Assembly (NCBI RefSeq): GCF_001431045.1
Contig: NZ_BCLE01000016.1
Coordinates: 1-41,674, forward strand
DNA from: Streptococcus orisasini
GTDB taxonomy: Bacteria > Bacillota > Bacilli > Lactobacillales > Streptococcaceae
DNA: 41,674 bases
Direction: 5' to 3'
In this document: positions 35,527 to 41,674 of the stretch, in pieces
Numbering within the stretch: the first letter of the stretch is position 1
Layout of the letters: each line of letters opens with the position of its first letter
The notes under the pieces: generated by a model
The model's input: only the letters and a program-made list of their open reading frames with translations
The model's database searches: none
Told to the model about the DNA's origin: nothing
Translations under genes and position numbers: made by a program

Positions 35527-36882
35527 TTACCTCTTCAATAAATCGTAAATATGCGTAATATTTTTACGTAGTGTGATAACAACAATCTTATCACCGACTT
35601 CAAAAACATCATCGCCAGTTGGGAAAATAGTCTTGCCACGGCGAATAATAGCAGCAATCAGAATATTATTTTTCAGTTTGAGTGTGGATAAGGCTTTGCC
35701 AGCCATTTTGTTGGTTTGACGAATTTCAAACTGTAACGTTTCGATCTGACCATTAGCCACATGATGCAGTGCATCTAAATTAGAGTCTTGAGCATTAACC
35801 CGTCCGCGGATAAAGTGCATCATGGAATCTACGGCAATGCTCTTGGGAGTGATAATACTTGAAAACTGTTCAGGGTTGATAATTTCAAGAAGACTGGTGC
35901 GGTTGATTTTAGTAATATTTTTGGAAACCCCCAGTGTTTCTAAAAACATGGAAGCGATAATATTTTCTTCGTCAACACCAGTAAGAGTAGCAATGGCATC
36001 GTAATTAGCAGCACTTTCTTCTAAAAGAATGTCTTTAGCTGTCCCATCTCCCTGAACAACATGAATGTGAGGAAACTCTTGACTGAAAAATTCTGCTTTT
36101 TTAGCATCAACTTCAATAACTTTAACCCGCAGATGCTGGTTGGTTGTTTTGAGAATATTGAGCAGATAATAAGAAATCTTTCCTGCTCCAATAATCATCA
36201 AACTTTTAATCATTTTATTTTTGACAAAGTTATGGAAGTGAATCATGTCCATACGAGTGCCAGTTACAAAAATCTTATCACCGGCCTGAATAGTATCATC
36301 TCCATCAGGAATAATCAACTGGTGATCTCTTTCGATAGCACAGATAACAATGTTGCTGAATTTTTTGCGGAACTGATTCAAGGACATTTGACAAAGGTTA
36401 TTGCTGTCAACAATCTTAAATTCCATCAGCATAACACGGCCATTGACGAAATGCTCTACAGACAAAGCATTAGGGAAATCAACCATGTTGGCAATATAAC
36501 GAGCTGTTAGTAATTCTGGATTCACTACCAAAGAAAAACCAAGAAAGTTTTTGTCTTTAAAGTAGGCATTCGAATACTCAGGATTGCGAACCCGTACGAT
36601 AGTCTCCTTGACTCCCATTTTTTTAGCAAGGACAGCAGCCACCATGTTAACTTCATCCTTATCTGTGATAGCAATGAAAATATCACAGTTTTGGACATTG
36701 GCCTGCTCCAGAATTCTAAAATTAGCGCCGTTACCGACAATTCCCATGATATCAAGACGTTTTGTCACATGATTGAGAACAGTTTCATTCTCTTCAATGA
36801 GAATAACATCATGTTTTTCTTCTACCAGCGAGCGGCAGAGAGCCTTTCCAACCTTACCGCCGCCAACGACAATAATTTTCAT
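35527..36882 (-). CDS. trkA: Potassium transport regulator TrkA
   Basis: Cytoplasmic gating subunit with two RCK halves, each a TrkA-N Rossmann domain (KIIVVGGGKVGKALCRSL; SLMIIGAGKISYYLLNIL) and a TrkA-C domain (IPDGDDTIQAGDKIFVTG; FPTGDDVFEVGDKIVVIT). The 451-residue, two-half form is the standard TrkA. In related streptococci a partner of this type binds nucleotides and some TrkA-C proteins bind cyclic di-AMP. GGAGG lies 6 bases before the ATG on the minus strand. Confidence 0.94.
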   Translation of the reverse strand: MKIIVVGGGKVGKALCRSLVEEKHDVILIEENETVLNHVTKRLDIMGIVGNGANFRILEQANVQNCDIFIAITDKDEVNMVAAVLAKKMGVKETIVRVRNPEYSNAYFKDKNFLGFSLVVNPELLTARYIANMVDFPNALSVEHFVNGRVMLMEFKIVDSNNLCQMSLNQFRKKFSNIVICAIERDHQLIIPDGDDTIQAGDKIFVTGTRMDMIHFHNFVKNKMIKSLMIIGAGKISYYLLNILKTTNQHLRVKVIEVDAKKAEFFSQEFPHIHVVQGDGTAKDILLEESAANYDAIATLTGVDEENIIASMFLETLGVSKNITKINRTSLLEIINPEQFSSIITPKSIAVDSMMHFIRGRVNAQDSNLDALHHVANGQIETLQFEIRQTNKMAGKALSTLKLKNNILIAAIIRRGKTIFPTGDDVFEVGDKIVVITLRKNITHIYDLLKR

Positions 36883-37045
36883 GATTTACCTCCAAATTAT
36901 AATAACTATCATACCTCTTTTCAGGAGAAAATGCACTATTTTTCTATGAAAAAATGAAGGAAAGAGATTTTTAAAGTCAAAATATATTTTTTGAAAAGAA
37001 GGCCTTCTTTTCTGAAAAAAATTTTAAAATTTTTCTTACATCTTC

Positions 37046-37073
37046 TTGACATCTTTGACAAAAGTGATATACT
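37046..37073 (+). promoter_or_regulatory. Strong promoter of the trmL leader RNA
   Basis: -35 TTGACA (perfect) at 37046-37051, 16-base spacer and -10 TATACT at 37068-37073. It is among the closest matches to the sigma-A consensus in the window. Transcription should start near 37080. Confidence 0.85.
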
Positions 37074-37079
37074 ATATAC

Positions 37080-37186
37080 CAAGCTACTCATTGTTTTAAA
37101 TCAAACCTGTTATGATTTAAGATAATGAGGCCCCACCACCACGTTACCTGCTGAGCTTAACTCCGGGTTTCGTGGTTCTTTTTTTG
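37080..37186 (+). ncRNA. Structured leader or small RNA upstream of trmL
   Basis: About 107 bases from the start point to a U-run. A first hairpin has 17-base arms 37087-37103 and 37113-37129 (15 Watson-Crick matches plus wobble pairs) and a 9-base loop. A C-rich linker GCCCCACCACC follows. The second hairpin, ACCACG/CGTGGT (37138-37143 with 37171-37176), holds an inner ACCTG/CGGGT stem and ends in TCTTTTTTTG. It looks either like a small RNA or a riboswitch-like attenuator for trmL. I do not recognise a known family; T-box, preQ1, purine and SAM patterns do not fit. Confidence 0.7.
37138..37186 (+). terminator. Terminator hairpin of the trmL leader RNA
   Basis: Outer stem ACCACG/CGTGGT, symmetric TT/TT internal loop, inner stem ACCTG/CGGGT, small GAG/CTC stem, then TCTTTTTTT. 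It lies about 30 bases before the trmL start. Transcripts must pass it to express trmL unless another promoter exists. Confidence 0.85.
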
Positions 37187-37216
37187 TGATAGATGTACTA
37201 AGAAAGATTGCATAAG

Positions 37217-37765
37217 ATGAATATTGAAAAACTGGAAAAAGAAAATAAATCCCTGACTGTGGGTAAAAATCATGTTGTCTTATTTGAACCGCAAATTCCT
37301 GCTAATACCGGCAATATTGCCCGGACCTGTGCAGCAACTAACAGTCCCCTTCATATTATCCGTCCCATGGGCTTTCCTATTGATGATAAGAAAATGAAGC
37401 GAGCAGGCCTTGATTATTGGGATAAGCTGGATGTGCATCTGTATGACAGTCTTGAAGACTTTATGGACAGCTGTTCTGGCCAGCTGCACTTGGTTACAAA
37501 ATTTGCAGAAAAAACTTACTCAGATGAACATTATGATGACGGTCTGACGCACTATTTTTTGTTTGGGCGTGAGGATAAGGGGCTCCCAGAAGCCTTTATG
37601 CGTCAGCACGCTGAAAAAGCACTGCGCATTCCTATGAATGATCAGCATGTCAGAAGCCTCAATTTGTCAAATGCGGTTTGCATGTTGGTTTATGAAGCCC
37701 TGCGTCAGCAGCAATTCACTGGTCTGGAGCTCAGTCATACTTATGCTGCAGATAAATTAAAATAA
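37217..37765 (+). CDS. trmL: tRNA (cytidine/uridine-34-2'-O)-methyltransferase TrmL
   Basis: SPOUT-family enzyme methylating the ribose of the wobble base in certain leucine tRNAs. The 182-residue protein has [20 protein letters not shown] at the start, [13 protein letters not shown] and [25 protein letters not shown] at the knot. The start ATG 37217 gives the sequence [13 protein letters not shown]; an in-frame TTG at 37208 lies too close to AGAAAG. Older literature names the gene cspR. It is controlled by the RNA upstream if that is a leader. Confidence 0.92.
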   Translation: MNIEKLEKENKSLTVGKNHVVLFEPQIPANTGNIARTCAATNSPLHIIRPMGFPIDDKKMKRAGLDYWDKLDVHLYDSLEDFMDSCSGQLHLVTKFAEKTYSDEHYDDGLTHYFLFGREDKGLPEAFMRQHAEKALRIPMNDQHVRSLNLSNAVCMLVYEALRQQQFTGLELSHTYAADKLK

Positions 37766-37823
37766 TTAATGGCTTGCCATAGATATTATTTGCTCTGCTA
37801 TTTTATAGAAATAAAGATAATAA

Positions 37824-37872
37824 AAAACACTTGAACGAACCTTCTAAAGGAATGATTCTTCAAGTGTTTTTG
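37824..37872. terminator. Bidirectional terminator between trmL and the DUF4097 gene
   Basis: A perfect 12-bp stem (37824-37835 with 37859-37870) around a 23-base loop; A-run on one side and T-run on the other support both directions. It separates trmL (plus) from the DUF4097 gene (minus). Confidence 0.82.
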
Positions 37873-37908
37873 ATTTTTGCTTAACAATCAATTAATGCTA
37901 ATTTTTTT

Positions 37909-38736
37909 CTATTTAATGTGAACGTTTCCTGTATCACCATTAACGCTCAAGCGATTTTTACCAGAATAACCTTGCAATAACTGATGGCTAATATCGACAT
38001 TGCCAATATCGGTTTTTGCTGAGACGATAGTAGTTTTGGCACTTTGAGATGAGAGTGAAACAGTAGTATTGCCGGTATTATTATTTATCTTAACTAGATT
38101 TAAGATAGTAAGATTTTTGCCAGTAATATTGCCAGTATCATCATCAATGTCTATATCTGATAAGGAACTGTTTTGAATATTAATATTGCCAACATTTGAA
38201 ACGATTTTTCCTTTAGCTAATTGACTATTGTAACTATTAAAATTACCGGTGTCCTGTTGGACTGTAATCTTGTTTGCATGCAGGTTTTTTAGTGTGACGT
38301 CCCCAGTATTATTGTCAATAGAGACATTTTTTAATTCAGTATTTTTAGGTACAGCCAGAGTGATAGTAGAGACTTCATCTTGATGGAACCAATTGACAAA
38401 GTCGCTTAGCATGAGGAAATGAATCTTAAATCTTTCTTGTTGTTTTAAGATCAATTTTTGATGCTGTAGGCTGTGAGATATTTTTTCGTCTGACTTTTTA
38501 TAATAAGTCAGTCTAAAGTGTTGATCTTGAGAAGGCTTAATTTTAATATTTCTTATGGATATATTCAAATCAAGTGATTGAATATTATCGAATTTAATTT
38601 CTTTCTTGAGGGGTTGTTCTTCTTTATTTTGTAATTTATTAACTCCACCTGATGTTAGACCAAATCCGATTAAAATAAGACCAAGGCAAGTCAGTATTAA
38701 TCCAATCCTTAAGGTAATTTTCCATGATTTTCTCAT
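37909..38736 (-). CDS. Membrane-anchored DUF4097 beta-solenoid protein
   Basis: The 275-residue protein has one N-terminal membrane helix (RIGLILTCLGLILIGFGLTS) and an outside-facing region. From about residue 150 it shows a repeat of roughly 18-22 residues centred on TGN or similar (NNTGDVTLKNL, DTGNFNSYN, NVGNINIQNS, DDTGNITGKNL, NNTGNTTVSL, DIGNVDIS, GDTGNVHIK), the pattern of a DUF4097 beta-solenoid. Related proteins such as enterococcal LiaX belong to envelope-stress systems. The start overlaps the DUF1700 gene stop by four bases. Function here is inferred from the family and neighbours. Confidence 0.85.
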   Translation of the reverse strand: MRKSWKITLRIGLILTCLGLILIGFGLTSGGVNKLQNKEEQPLKKEIKFDNIQSLDLNISIRNIKIKPSQDQHFRLTYYKKSDEKISHSLQHQKLILKQQERFKIHFLMLSDFVNWFHQDEVSTITLAVPKNTELKNVSIDNNTGDVTLKNLHANKITVQQDTGNFNSYNSQLAKGKIVSNVGNINIQNSSLSDIDIDDDTGNITGKNLTILNLVKINNNTGNTTVSLSSQSAKTTIVSAKTDIGNVDISHQLLQGYSGKNRLSVNGDTGNVHIK

Positions 38737-39329
38737 ACTCTGTACCCCCTTTTAAAACCACGTCTAATAATCCATTGACTCAATTTAACAAAAGCAAGCT
38801 TAAACCATTGAGCTAATAAAAGAGTAAGAAAAGCAAAGATTAAAGCTAAACCAAGTGAGAGCATGCTAGCACCTAAACCAAGGCTAAAGGTTGAAAGAGA
38901 ACTAGAGAGCTTGAAAATAGCTTCCCAGATAAGAGCGAAGGCTGAAATAAAAGCGGTTAAACCAATACTGACTGTAATAACAATACCAGACAAGGCAAGA
39001 ATAACGACAGAAAAGACAAGCACCAAGGCAGTAATAGTCAGAGGAAGCGCTATTGGTGCAGCTAAAATAGCTAGAATAGTTATCCAAATAATGTGTTTAG
39101 ATCTAATCGAAAGTATATGATCTTCTTCAACTTTTTTATCTAGCAGCTGACTTAAAATTTCATAGGCTGCTTCCTTAGGATCTCCTAAATCCTGAATAAC
39201 CTGAGCTTCATTTTCTGGACCTGCTTCTTCAAAATATTCTGTAAAGTAATCCATAGCTTCTTCATAATCAGCTTGCGGCAATTTTCTTAAATAATGATCT
39301 AACTGATTAAGATATTCAGTTTTTGTCAT
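38733..39329 (-). CDS. DUF1700 (HAAS) membrane protein
   Basis: The 198-residue protein has an N-terminal cytoplasmic HAAS-type helical domain (YLNQLDHYLRKLPQADYEEA, FEEAGPENEAQVIQDLG) followed by four or five hydrophobic helices. HAAS domains are found almost always next to PadR regulators and are thought to act as an anti-regulator or partner. Here it is encoded directly after PadR with a 14-base overlap, and before the DUF4097 gene. Its role in signalling is an inference. Confidence 0.85.
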   Translation of the reverse strand: MTKTEYLNQLDHYLRKLPQADYEEAMDYFTEYFEEAGPENEAQVIQDLGDPKEAAYEILSQLLDKKVEEDHILSIRSKHIIWITILAILAAPIALPLTITALVLVFSVVILALSGIVITVSIGLTAFISAFALIWEAIFKLSSSLSTFSLGLGASMLSLGLALIFAFLTLLLAQWFKLAFVKLSQWIIRRGFKRGYRV

Positions 39330-39642
39330 GGCGGATTCTCCCTTCTACAATACCATCAATAGTCGTTTTATAAACTGACCATTCCTTAGTCAGATAAACG
39401 AGATGTTGTTTTCCGGAATCGGTTAGACGATAATACTTTCGACGTCGTCCTTGGTGTTCTTGTGTGTAGGTGGTTAAATAACCTGCTTTTTCTAATTTTT
39501 TTAAGATAGGATATAAGGTAGATTCTTTGATACTGGCGATCAGTTTAATGGTTTGACTGATATCATAACCATAAGAATCATGTTTGCTGACAATAGCCAA
39601 TATCAAGTATTCTATCAGCAGGGCTGAAACAGGGAAATACAT
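39316..39642 (-). CDS. PadR-family transcriptional regulator
   Basis: Winged-helix regulator of 108 residues. The typical PadR sequence YLILAIVSKHDSYGYDISQT, then ESTLYPILKKLEKAGYL (recognition helix and wing start) and GRRRKYYRLTDSGKQHL are visible. It has the short PadR subfamily-2 form without a long C-terminal domain. CTCCT on the plus strand marks its AGGAGG before the ATG. A 20-base palindrome over its own promoter makes autorepression likely. Confidence 0.93.
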   Translation of the reverse strand: MYFPVSALLIEYLILAIVSKHDSYGYDISQTIKLIASIKESTLYPILKKLEKAGYLTTYTQEHQGRRRKYYRLTDSGKQHLVYLTKEWSVYKTTIDGIVEGRIRHDKN

Positions 39643-39663
39643 TCACTTACCTCCTATATATAA

Positions 39664-39707
39664 ATATTTTATATATAAAATATATACCCATTAACAACTT
39701 TTGTCAA
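39664..39707 (-). promoter_or_regulatory. PadR-operon promoter and palindromic operator
   Basis: Read on the minus strand: -35 TTGACA (plus 39702-39707), 17-base spacer, -10 TATATT (39679-39684). A perfect 20-base palindrome, ATATTTTATATATAAAATAT, covers 39664-39683, over the -10 and the start site. This is the right place for PadR autorepression. The A/T composition alone could produce palindromes, so footprinting would be needed. Confidence 0.75.
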
Positions 39708-39782
39708 GGGCTGTAGAGGTTTATATGAAAAAATTTTTAATAAACTAATGATTAAAAGTTCTAAATAATGAATAAGAAAACT

Positions 39783-39810
39783 TGTTATTGATGCTATTTT
39801 TTGGTATGCT
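39783..39810 (+). promoter_or_regulatory. ribU promoter
   Basis: -35 TTGTTA at 39783-39788, 16-base spacer, extended -10 TGGTATGCT at 39802-39810. The start of transcription is expected right at the beginning of the FMN riboswitch. Confidence 0.7.
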
Positions 39811-39816
39811 ATAAGT

Positions 39817-40017
39817 GTCTTCAGGGCAGGGTGCAATTCCCGACCGGCGGTGACTGATATTTTGAATGCTTTGCTTTTTCTGCTTGTTCAGCTTGCTCAT
39901 CTAAAGCGGCGCTGTAAGGCAGGATAAGTGTAGGTGTTAAATTATCAGAAGTCCGCGAGCGTAAAGCTGATGTGGTGTGATTCCACAACCGACAGTAAAG
40001 TCTGGATGGGAGAAGAC
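39817..40017 (+). promoter_or_regulatory. FMN riboswitch (RFN element)
   Basis: The conserved RFN core is present: CTTCAGGGCAGGGTGCAAT, CCCGACCGGCGGTGA, a long variable P-stem region, AAGTCCGCGAGCG, GATGTGGTGTGATTCCAC, AACCGACAGTAAAGTC and GGATGGGAGAAGA. The P1 closing stem is GTCTTC (39817-39822) with GAAGAC (40012-40017). It precedes ribU by 74 bases, where FMN binding should lower riboflavin uptake. A possible expression-platform stem, ACAAAGGGT with ACTCTTTGT (40016-40024 with 40045-40053), overlaps the P1 3' strand. Confidence 0.95.
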
Positions 40018-40090
40018 AAAGGGTTTTTTGTGTTTGGCATCCATACTCTTTGTAGCTTCTTTCGATTTGTAAAAATTGGAGGAATTTTTT

Positions 40091-40663
40091 ATGAAAAGAA
40101 CACAGATTTTAGCCATCATTGCGGTTTTATCGGCACTTTCTTTTGTACTTATGATTTTCAATTTTCCCATTATTCCGGGTGTTGATTTTTTGAAGCTTGA
40201 TTTTAGTATCATTCCAATATTGTTAGGATTGGTACTGTTTGATTTAAAGAGTGCTTATGCGATTTTGCTGTTTAGGTCATTGCTGAAGCTGTTGTTGGAC
40301 AATGGCGGTCCCGGAGGCATTATTGGTCTGCCCATGAATATGGCAGCACTGGGTGTCTTTGTCTTAGCATTTGGTCTGATTTGGAAAAGCAAGGAAGAAA
40401 AGAAAGCCTTTGTAATTGCCAGCGCTGTCGGAACAGTTGCAATGACTGTGATTATGGTTGTTTTGAACTATATCTATGCCATTCCGCTTTATGCTAAGTT
40501 TGCCGGATTTGACATTGCTAAATTCATTGGTATTGGAAAATACTTGGTTAGCATGGTCGTTCCCTTTAATCTTCTTGAAGGAATTATTTTTGCAGTCAGC
40601 TTTGCTCTTATTTACGCAGCAGCTAAACCCATTTTGAAAAATTATAGGATTCATGAAAAATAA
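40091..40663 (+). CDS. ribU: Riboflavin ECF transporter S component RibU
   Basis: Substrate-binding membrane subunit for riboflavin uptake that works with the shared EcfAA'T module. The 190-residue protein has about six membrane helices and typical segments LSALSFVLMIFNFPIIPG, FLKLDFSIIPILLG and LLKLLLDNGGPGGIIGLPMN. Start ATG 40091 follows GGAGGA; an earlier in-frame start at 40076 overlaps that site and is rejected. The FMN riboswitch upstream confirms the substrate. The end overlaps the PAP2 gene by 11 bases. EcfA and EcfT genes are not in this window. Confidence 0.95.
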   Translation: MKRTQILAIIAVLSALSFVLMIFNFPIIPGVDFLKLDFSIIPILLGLVLFDLKSAYAILLFRSLLKLLLDNGGPGGIIGLPMNMAALGVFVLAFGLIWKSKEEKKAFVIASAVGTVAMTVIMVVLNYIYAIPLYAKFAGFDIAKFIGIGKYLVSMVVPFNLLEGIIFAVSFALIYAAAKPILKNYRIHEK

Positions 40664-41309
40664 ACAACTTTATCTTTTAAGTGCCTCATTTGCGATTCTG
40701 CTCTTTTTTACGCTGGGATATATAGTTAAATTTTATCCTGATGCTTTAAAGGTTTTTGACAGCAGTGTGCAGGAGGCAGTGCGCGGCGACTTGCCTAAGG
40801 GCGCAACGATGTTTTTTAAAGCGGTAACTCAGCTGGGACATGAGACCTACATTTTGACTTATGTCTTTCTTATGGCTTTGCTCTGCTATTTTTGGAAAAA
40901 ATGGAAGGCAGAGTCTTACTTTTTAGCTGGCAATCTCTTTTTAATGGGTATTTTTTCGACAGCTTTTAAATATTTGTATAATCGTGCAAGACCTGACCTT
41001 TACTATCTCATTGAAAAACCGATGGGTGCCTCCTTTCCAAGCTGGCATGCGGCATCAACCATGATTGTTGCTCTGAGCTTGGCCGCTATTGTTCAGCAGC
41101 GGATGACAAAAGAAGAGTCCAAGCGGATTGTACAGGCAATCCTAGTTCTCTTGGCGGTCTTAACAGCACTGTCACGGATTTATTTGGGAGTTCATTATCC
41201 TTCTGACATCGTGGGGGGCTGGCTGCTTGCCATCGCCATTGCCGCCTTTGTCTATCCTTTTTACGATCAAAAGCGTTTTGAATGGCGTTTTCAAGGCCGG
41301 CAGAAGTAG
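40653..41309 (+). CDS. PAP2-family phosphatase
   Basis: Membrane phosphatase of the type-2 phosphatidic acid phosphatase superfamily, 218 residues with six helices. All three active-site motifs are present: KYLYNRARP, FPSWHAASTM and SRIYLGVHYPSD. Such proteins dephosphorylate lipids or undecaprenyl pyrophosphate. The 11-base overlap with ribU and the shared FMN riboswitch suggest a link to flavin uptake, for example dephosphorylation of an external flavin phosphate, but this is only an inference. Confidence 0.9.
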   Translation: MKNKQLYLLSASFAILLFFTLGYIVKFYPDALKVFDSSVQEAVRGDLPKGATMFFKAVTQLGHETYILTYVFLMALLCYFWKKWKAESYFLAGNLFLMGIFSTAFKYLYNRARPDLYYLIEKPMGASFPSWHAASTMIVALSLAAIVQQRMTKEESKRIVQAILVLLAVLTALSRIYLGVHYPSDIVGGWLLAIAIAAFVYPFYDQKRFEWRFQGRQK

Positions 41310-41337
41310 CATTAAAACTGGTATTAATAGTCTAACG

Positions 41338-41384
41338 GAGCTGTTCGTGATACTGTAAATGTATCCATGGAACAGTTCTTTTTT
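41338..41384 (+). terminator. ribU-PAP2 operon terminator
   Basis: Stem GAGCTGTTC/GAACAGTTC (41338-41346 with 41370-41378, one wobble pair) with a further GATAC/GTATC stem inside, followed by TTTTTT. It lies about 30 bases after the PAP2 stop. Confidence 0.85.
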
Positions 41385-41415
41385 CTTAAAAAATGCCGGT
41401 AATACCAGTAGTTCA

Positions 41416-41424
41416 TGTTATAAT
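41416..41424 (+). promoter_or_regulatory. Extended -10 promoter candidate at the right edge
   Basis: TGTTATAAT is a perfect extended -10. No -35 match 17 bases upstream is visible. The transcript would begin at about 41431 and read into the repeat-like DNA or the next gene beyond the edge. Confidence 0.45.
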
Positions 41425-41573
41425 AAAGTTAATCAACAAAACTTTATTCAAAAAAAATAGATTAAAAAGGAGTGGGATCAAGCTCAAAAATGAAAATTTT
41501 GGTTTCTTTCTCACTCTCAATCACACTGCGTCAAGAGCTTATTCCAAAACAGAAATACTGGATGAGTTTTGAA

Positions 41574-41674
41574 TCAGCCTCTTTGCGCAGCTGCCTTAGC
41601 GGTTTTAGCCGTAATACCAATAACAGATGAGCCATGAGCCGAAGGGAACCGATATTGTTTCCGTGAGGCGAATC
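41574..41674 (-). pseudogene. Partial minus-strand reading frame, repeat-like
   Basis: The visible 33-codon frame runs in from the right edge and stops at TGA (plus 41574-41576). Its end, SSVIGITAKTAKAAAQRG, recalls short hypothetical proteins annotated from repeated intergenic sequences in streptococci; this is memory, not a search. It may be an artefact of a repeat rather than a gene. No ribosome-binding site or start can be seen because the frame is cut. Confidence 0.25.

Larger units (their letters stand above)
36883..37216. other. trkA-trmL divergent intergenic region
   Basis: The left part (to about 37045) is A/T-rich and contains TATAAT-like boxes toward trkA but no clear promoter with both elements. 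The right part contains a strong plus-strand promoter and a structured RNA ending in a terminator, described separately. No protein-coding frame is credible. Confidence 0.7.
39643..39816. other. Divergent PadR/ribU control region
   Basis: Together with the riboswitch and leader this makes 448 bases without a gene (39643-40090). It holds the minus-strand PadR promoter with palindromic operator and the plus-strand ribU promoter; nothing else was recognised between them (39708-39780). Confidence 0.7.
41310..41674. other. Right-edge intergenic region with repeat-like DNA
   Basis: No complete gene is seen. Visible are the PAP2 terminator, an extended -10 promoter (TGTTATAAT, 41416-41424), a 9-bp hairpin (41422-41430 with 41440-41448), the AAAAAGGAGTGGGA motif common in streptococcal intergenic repeats (41465-41478), and a partial minus-strand reading frame (41574 to the edge) ending SSVIGITAKTAKAAAQRG. 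A 46-codon plus-strand frame at 41490-41630 is also present. Both frames look like repeat by-products. Confidence 0.5.

Noticed and set aside
36061..36510. 149-codon plus-strand frame opposite trkA
   Set aside because: It is antisense to a conserved gene and has no supporting signals.
37080..37186. T-box or 5S-like RNA reading of the trmL leader
   Set aside because: The C-rich piece and GTTAAGCTC-like sequence on the other strand recall T-box and 5S motifs, but the specific T-box consensus and the 5S fold are not present.
41490..41630. 46-codon plus-strand frame after an AAGGAG motif
   Set aside because: It lies in repeat-like DNA, has no recognisable family, and the AAGGAGTGGGA motif recurs as an intergenic repeat rather than a ribosome-binding site.

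Overview
The window is a piece of Streptococcus chromosome, most likely from the mutans group. The evidence is a complete FASII cluster in the streptococcal order (fabM-fabT-fabH-acpP-fabK-fabD-fabG-fabF-accB-fabZ-accC-accD-accA) with FabK instead of FabI, FabM instead of FabA, a MarR-type FabT regulator, a degenerate XerD-like gene beside scpA/scpB, a lipoprotein-type YidC, and low G+C. The species assignment is an inference from gene order and protein similarity remembered by eye; no search was run. Nearly all of the window is core genome. I found no prophage, intact insertion sequence, CRISPR array, rRNA or tRNA.

Layout, left to right. 1-1800: leader or terminator DNA and an aspartokinase gene on the minus strand, divergent from a HAD phosphatase gene. 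2500-13560: the fatty-acid synthesis cluster on the plus strand. Three palindromes of the form A(G/C)TTTGA-NNN-TCAAA(C/G/T)T precede fabM, fabT and fabK and are probable FabT operators. Two long gaps without a ribosome-binding site, before fabD and before accC, look like related inserted sequences. 13670-21380: a SWI/SNF-type helicase, a basic unknown protein, murC, a GNAT acetyltransferase and mltG. 21380-22280: a repeat-derived intergenic stretch, greA and a large bidirectional terminator. 22340-28230: yidC and acylphosphatase on the minus strand, then an rRNA-type methyltransferase (probably leaderless), an HD hydrolase, a Bax1-type membrane protein, an unusual SDR, lysA and a YneF protein. 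28286-34000: one tightly overlapping operon murI-rdgB-yfcE-cbpB-xerD-like-scpA-scpB-rluB-yidD. 34080-36880: trkH-trkA potassium transporter on the minus strand. 37046-37765: a structured RNA with its own promoter and terminator, followed by trmL. 37909-39642: a PadR-DUF1700-DUF4097 envelope module on the minus strand with a palindromic operator. 39817-41309: an FMN riboswitch, ribU and a PAP2 phosphatase. 41310-41674: a terminator and repeat-like DNA running off the right end.

How the genes work together. Acc proteins make malonyl-CoA, FabD loads it on AcpP, FabH/FabF/FabG/FabZ/FabK run elongation, and FabM diverts intermediates to unsaturated products under FabT control. murC, mltG and murI serve peptidoglycan synthesis; lysA and the aspartokinase serve the lysine branch. 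ScpA/ScpB serve chromosome segregation, and the DUF4097 module probably senses or buffers envelope state. The most interesting unexplained signals are the RNA upstream of trmL, the FabT-type operator at fabM, and the two related insertions inside the fab operon.
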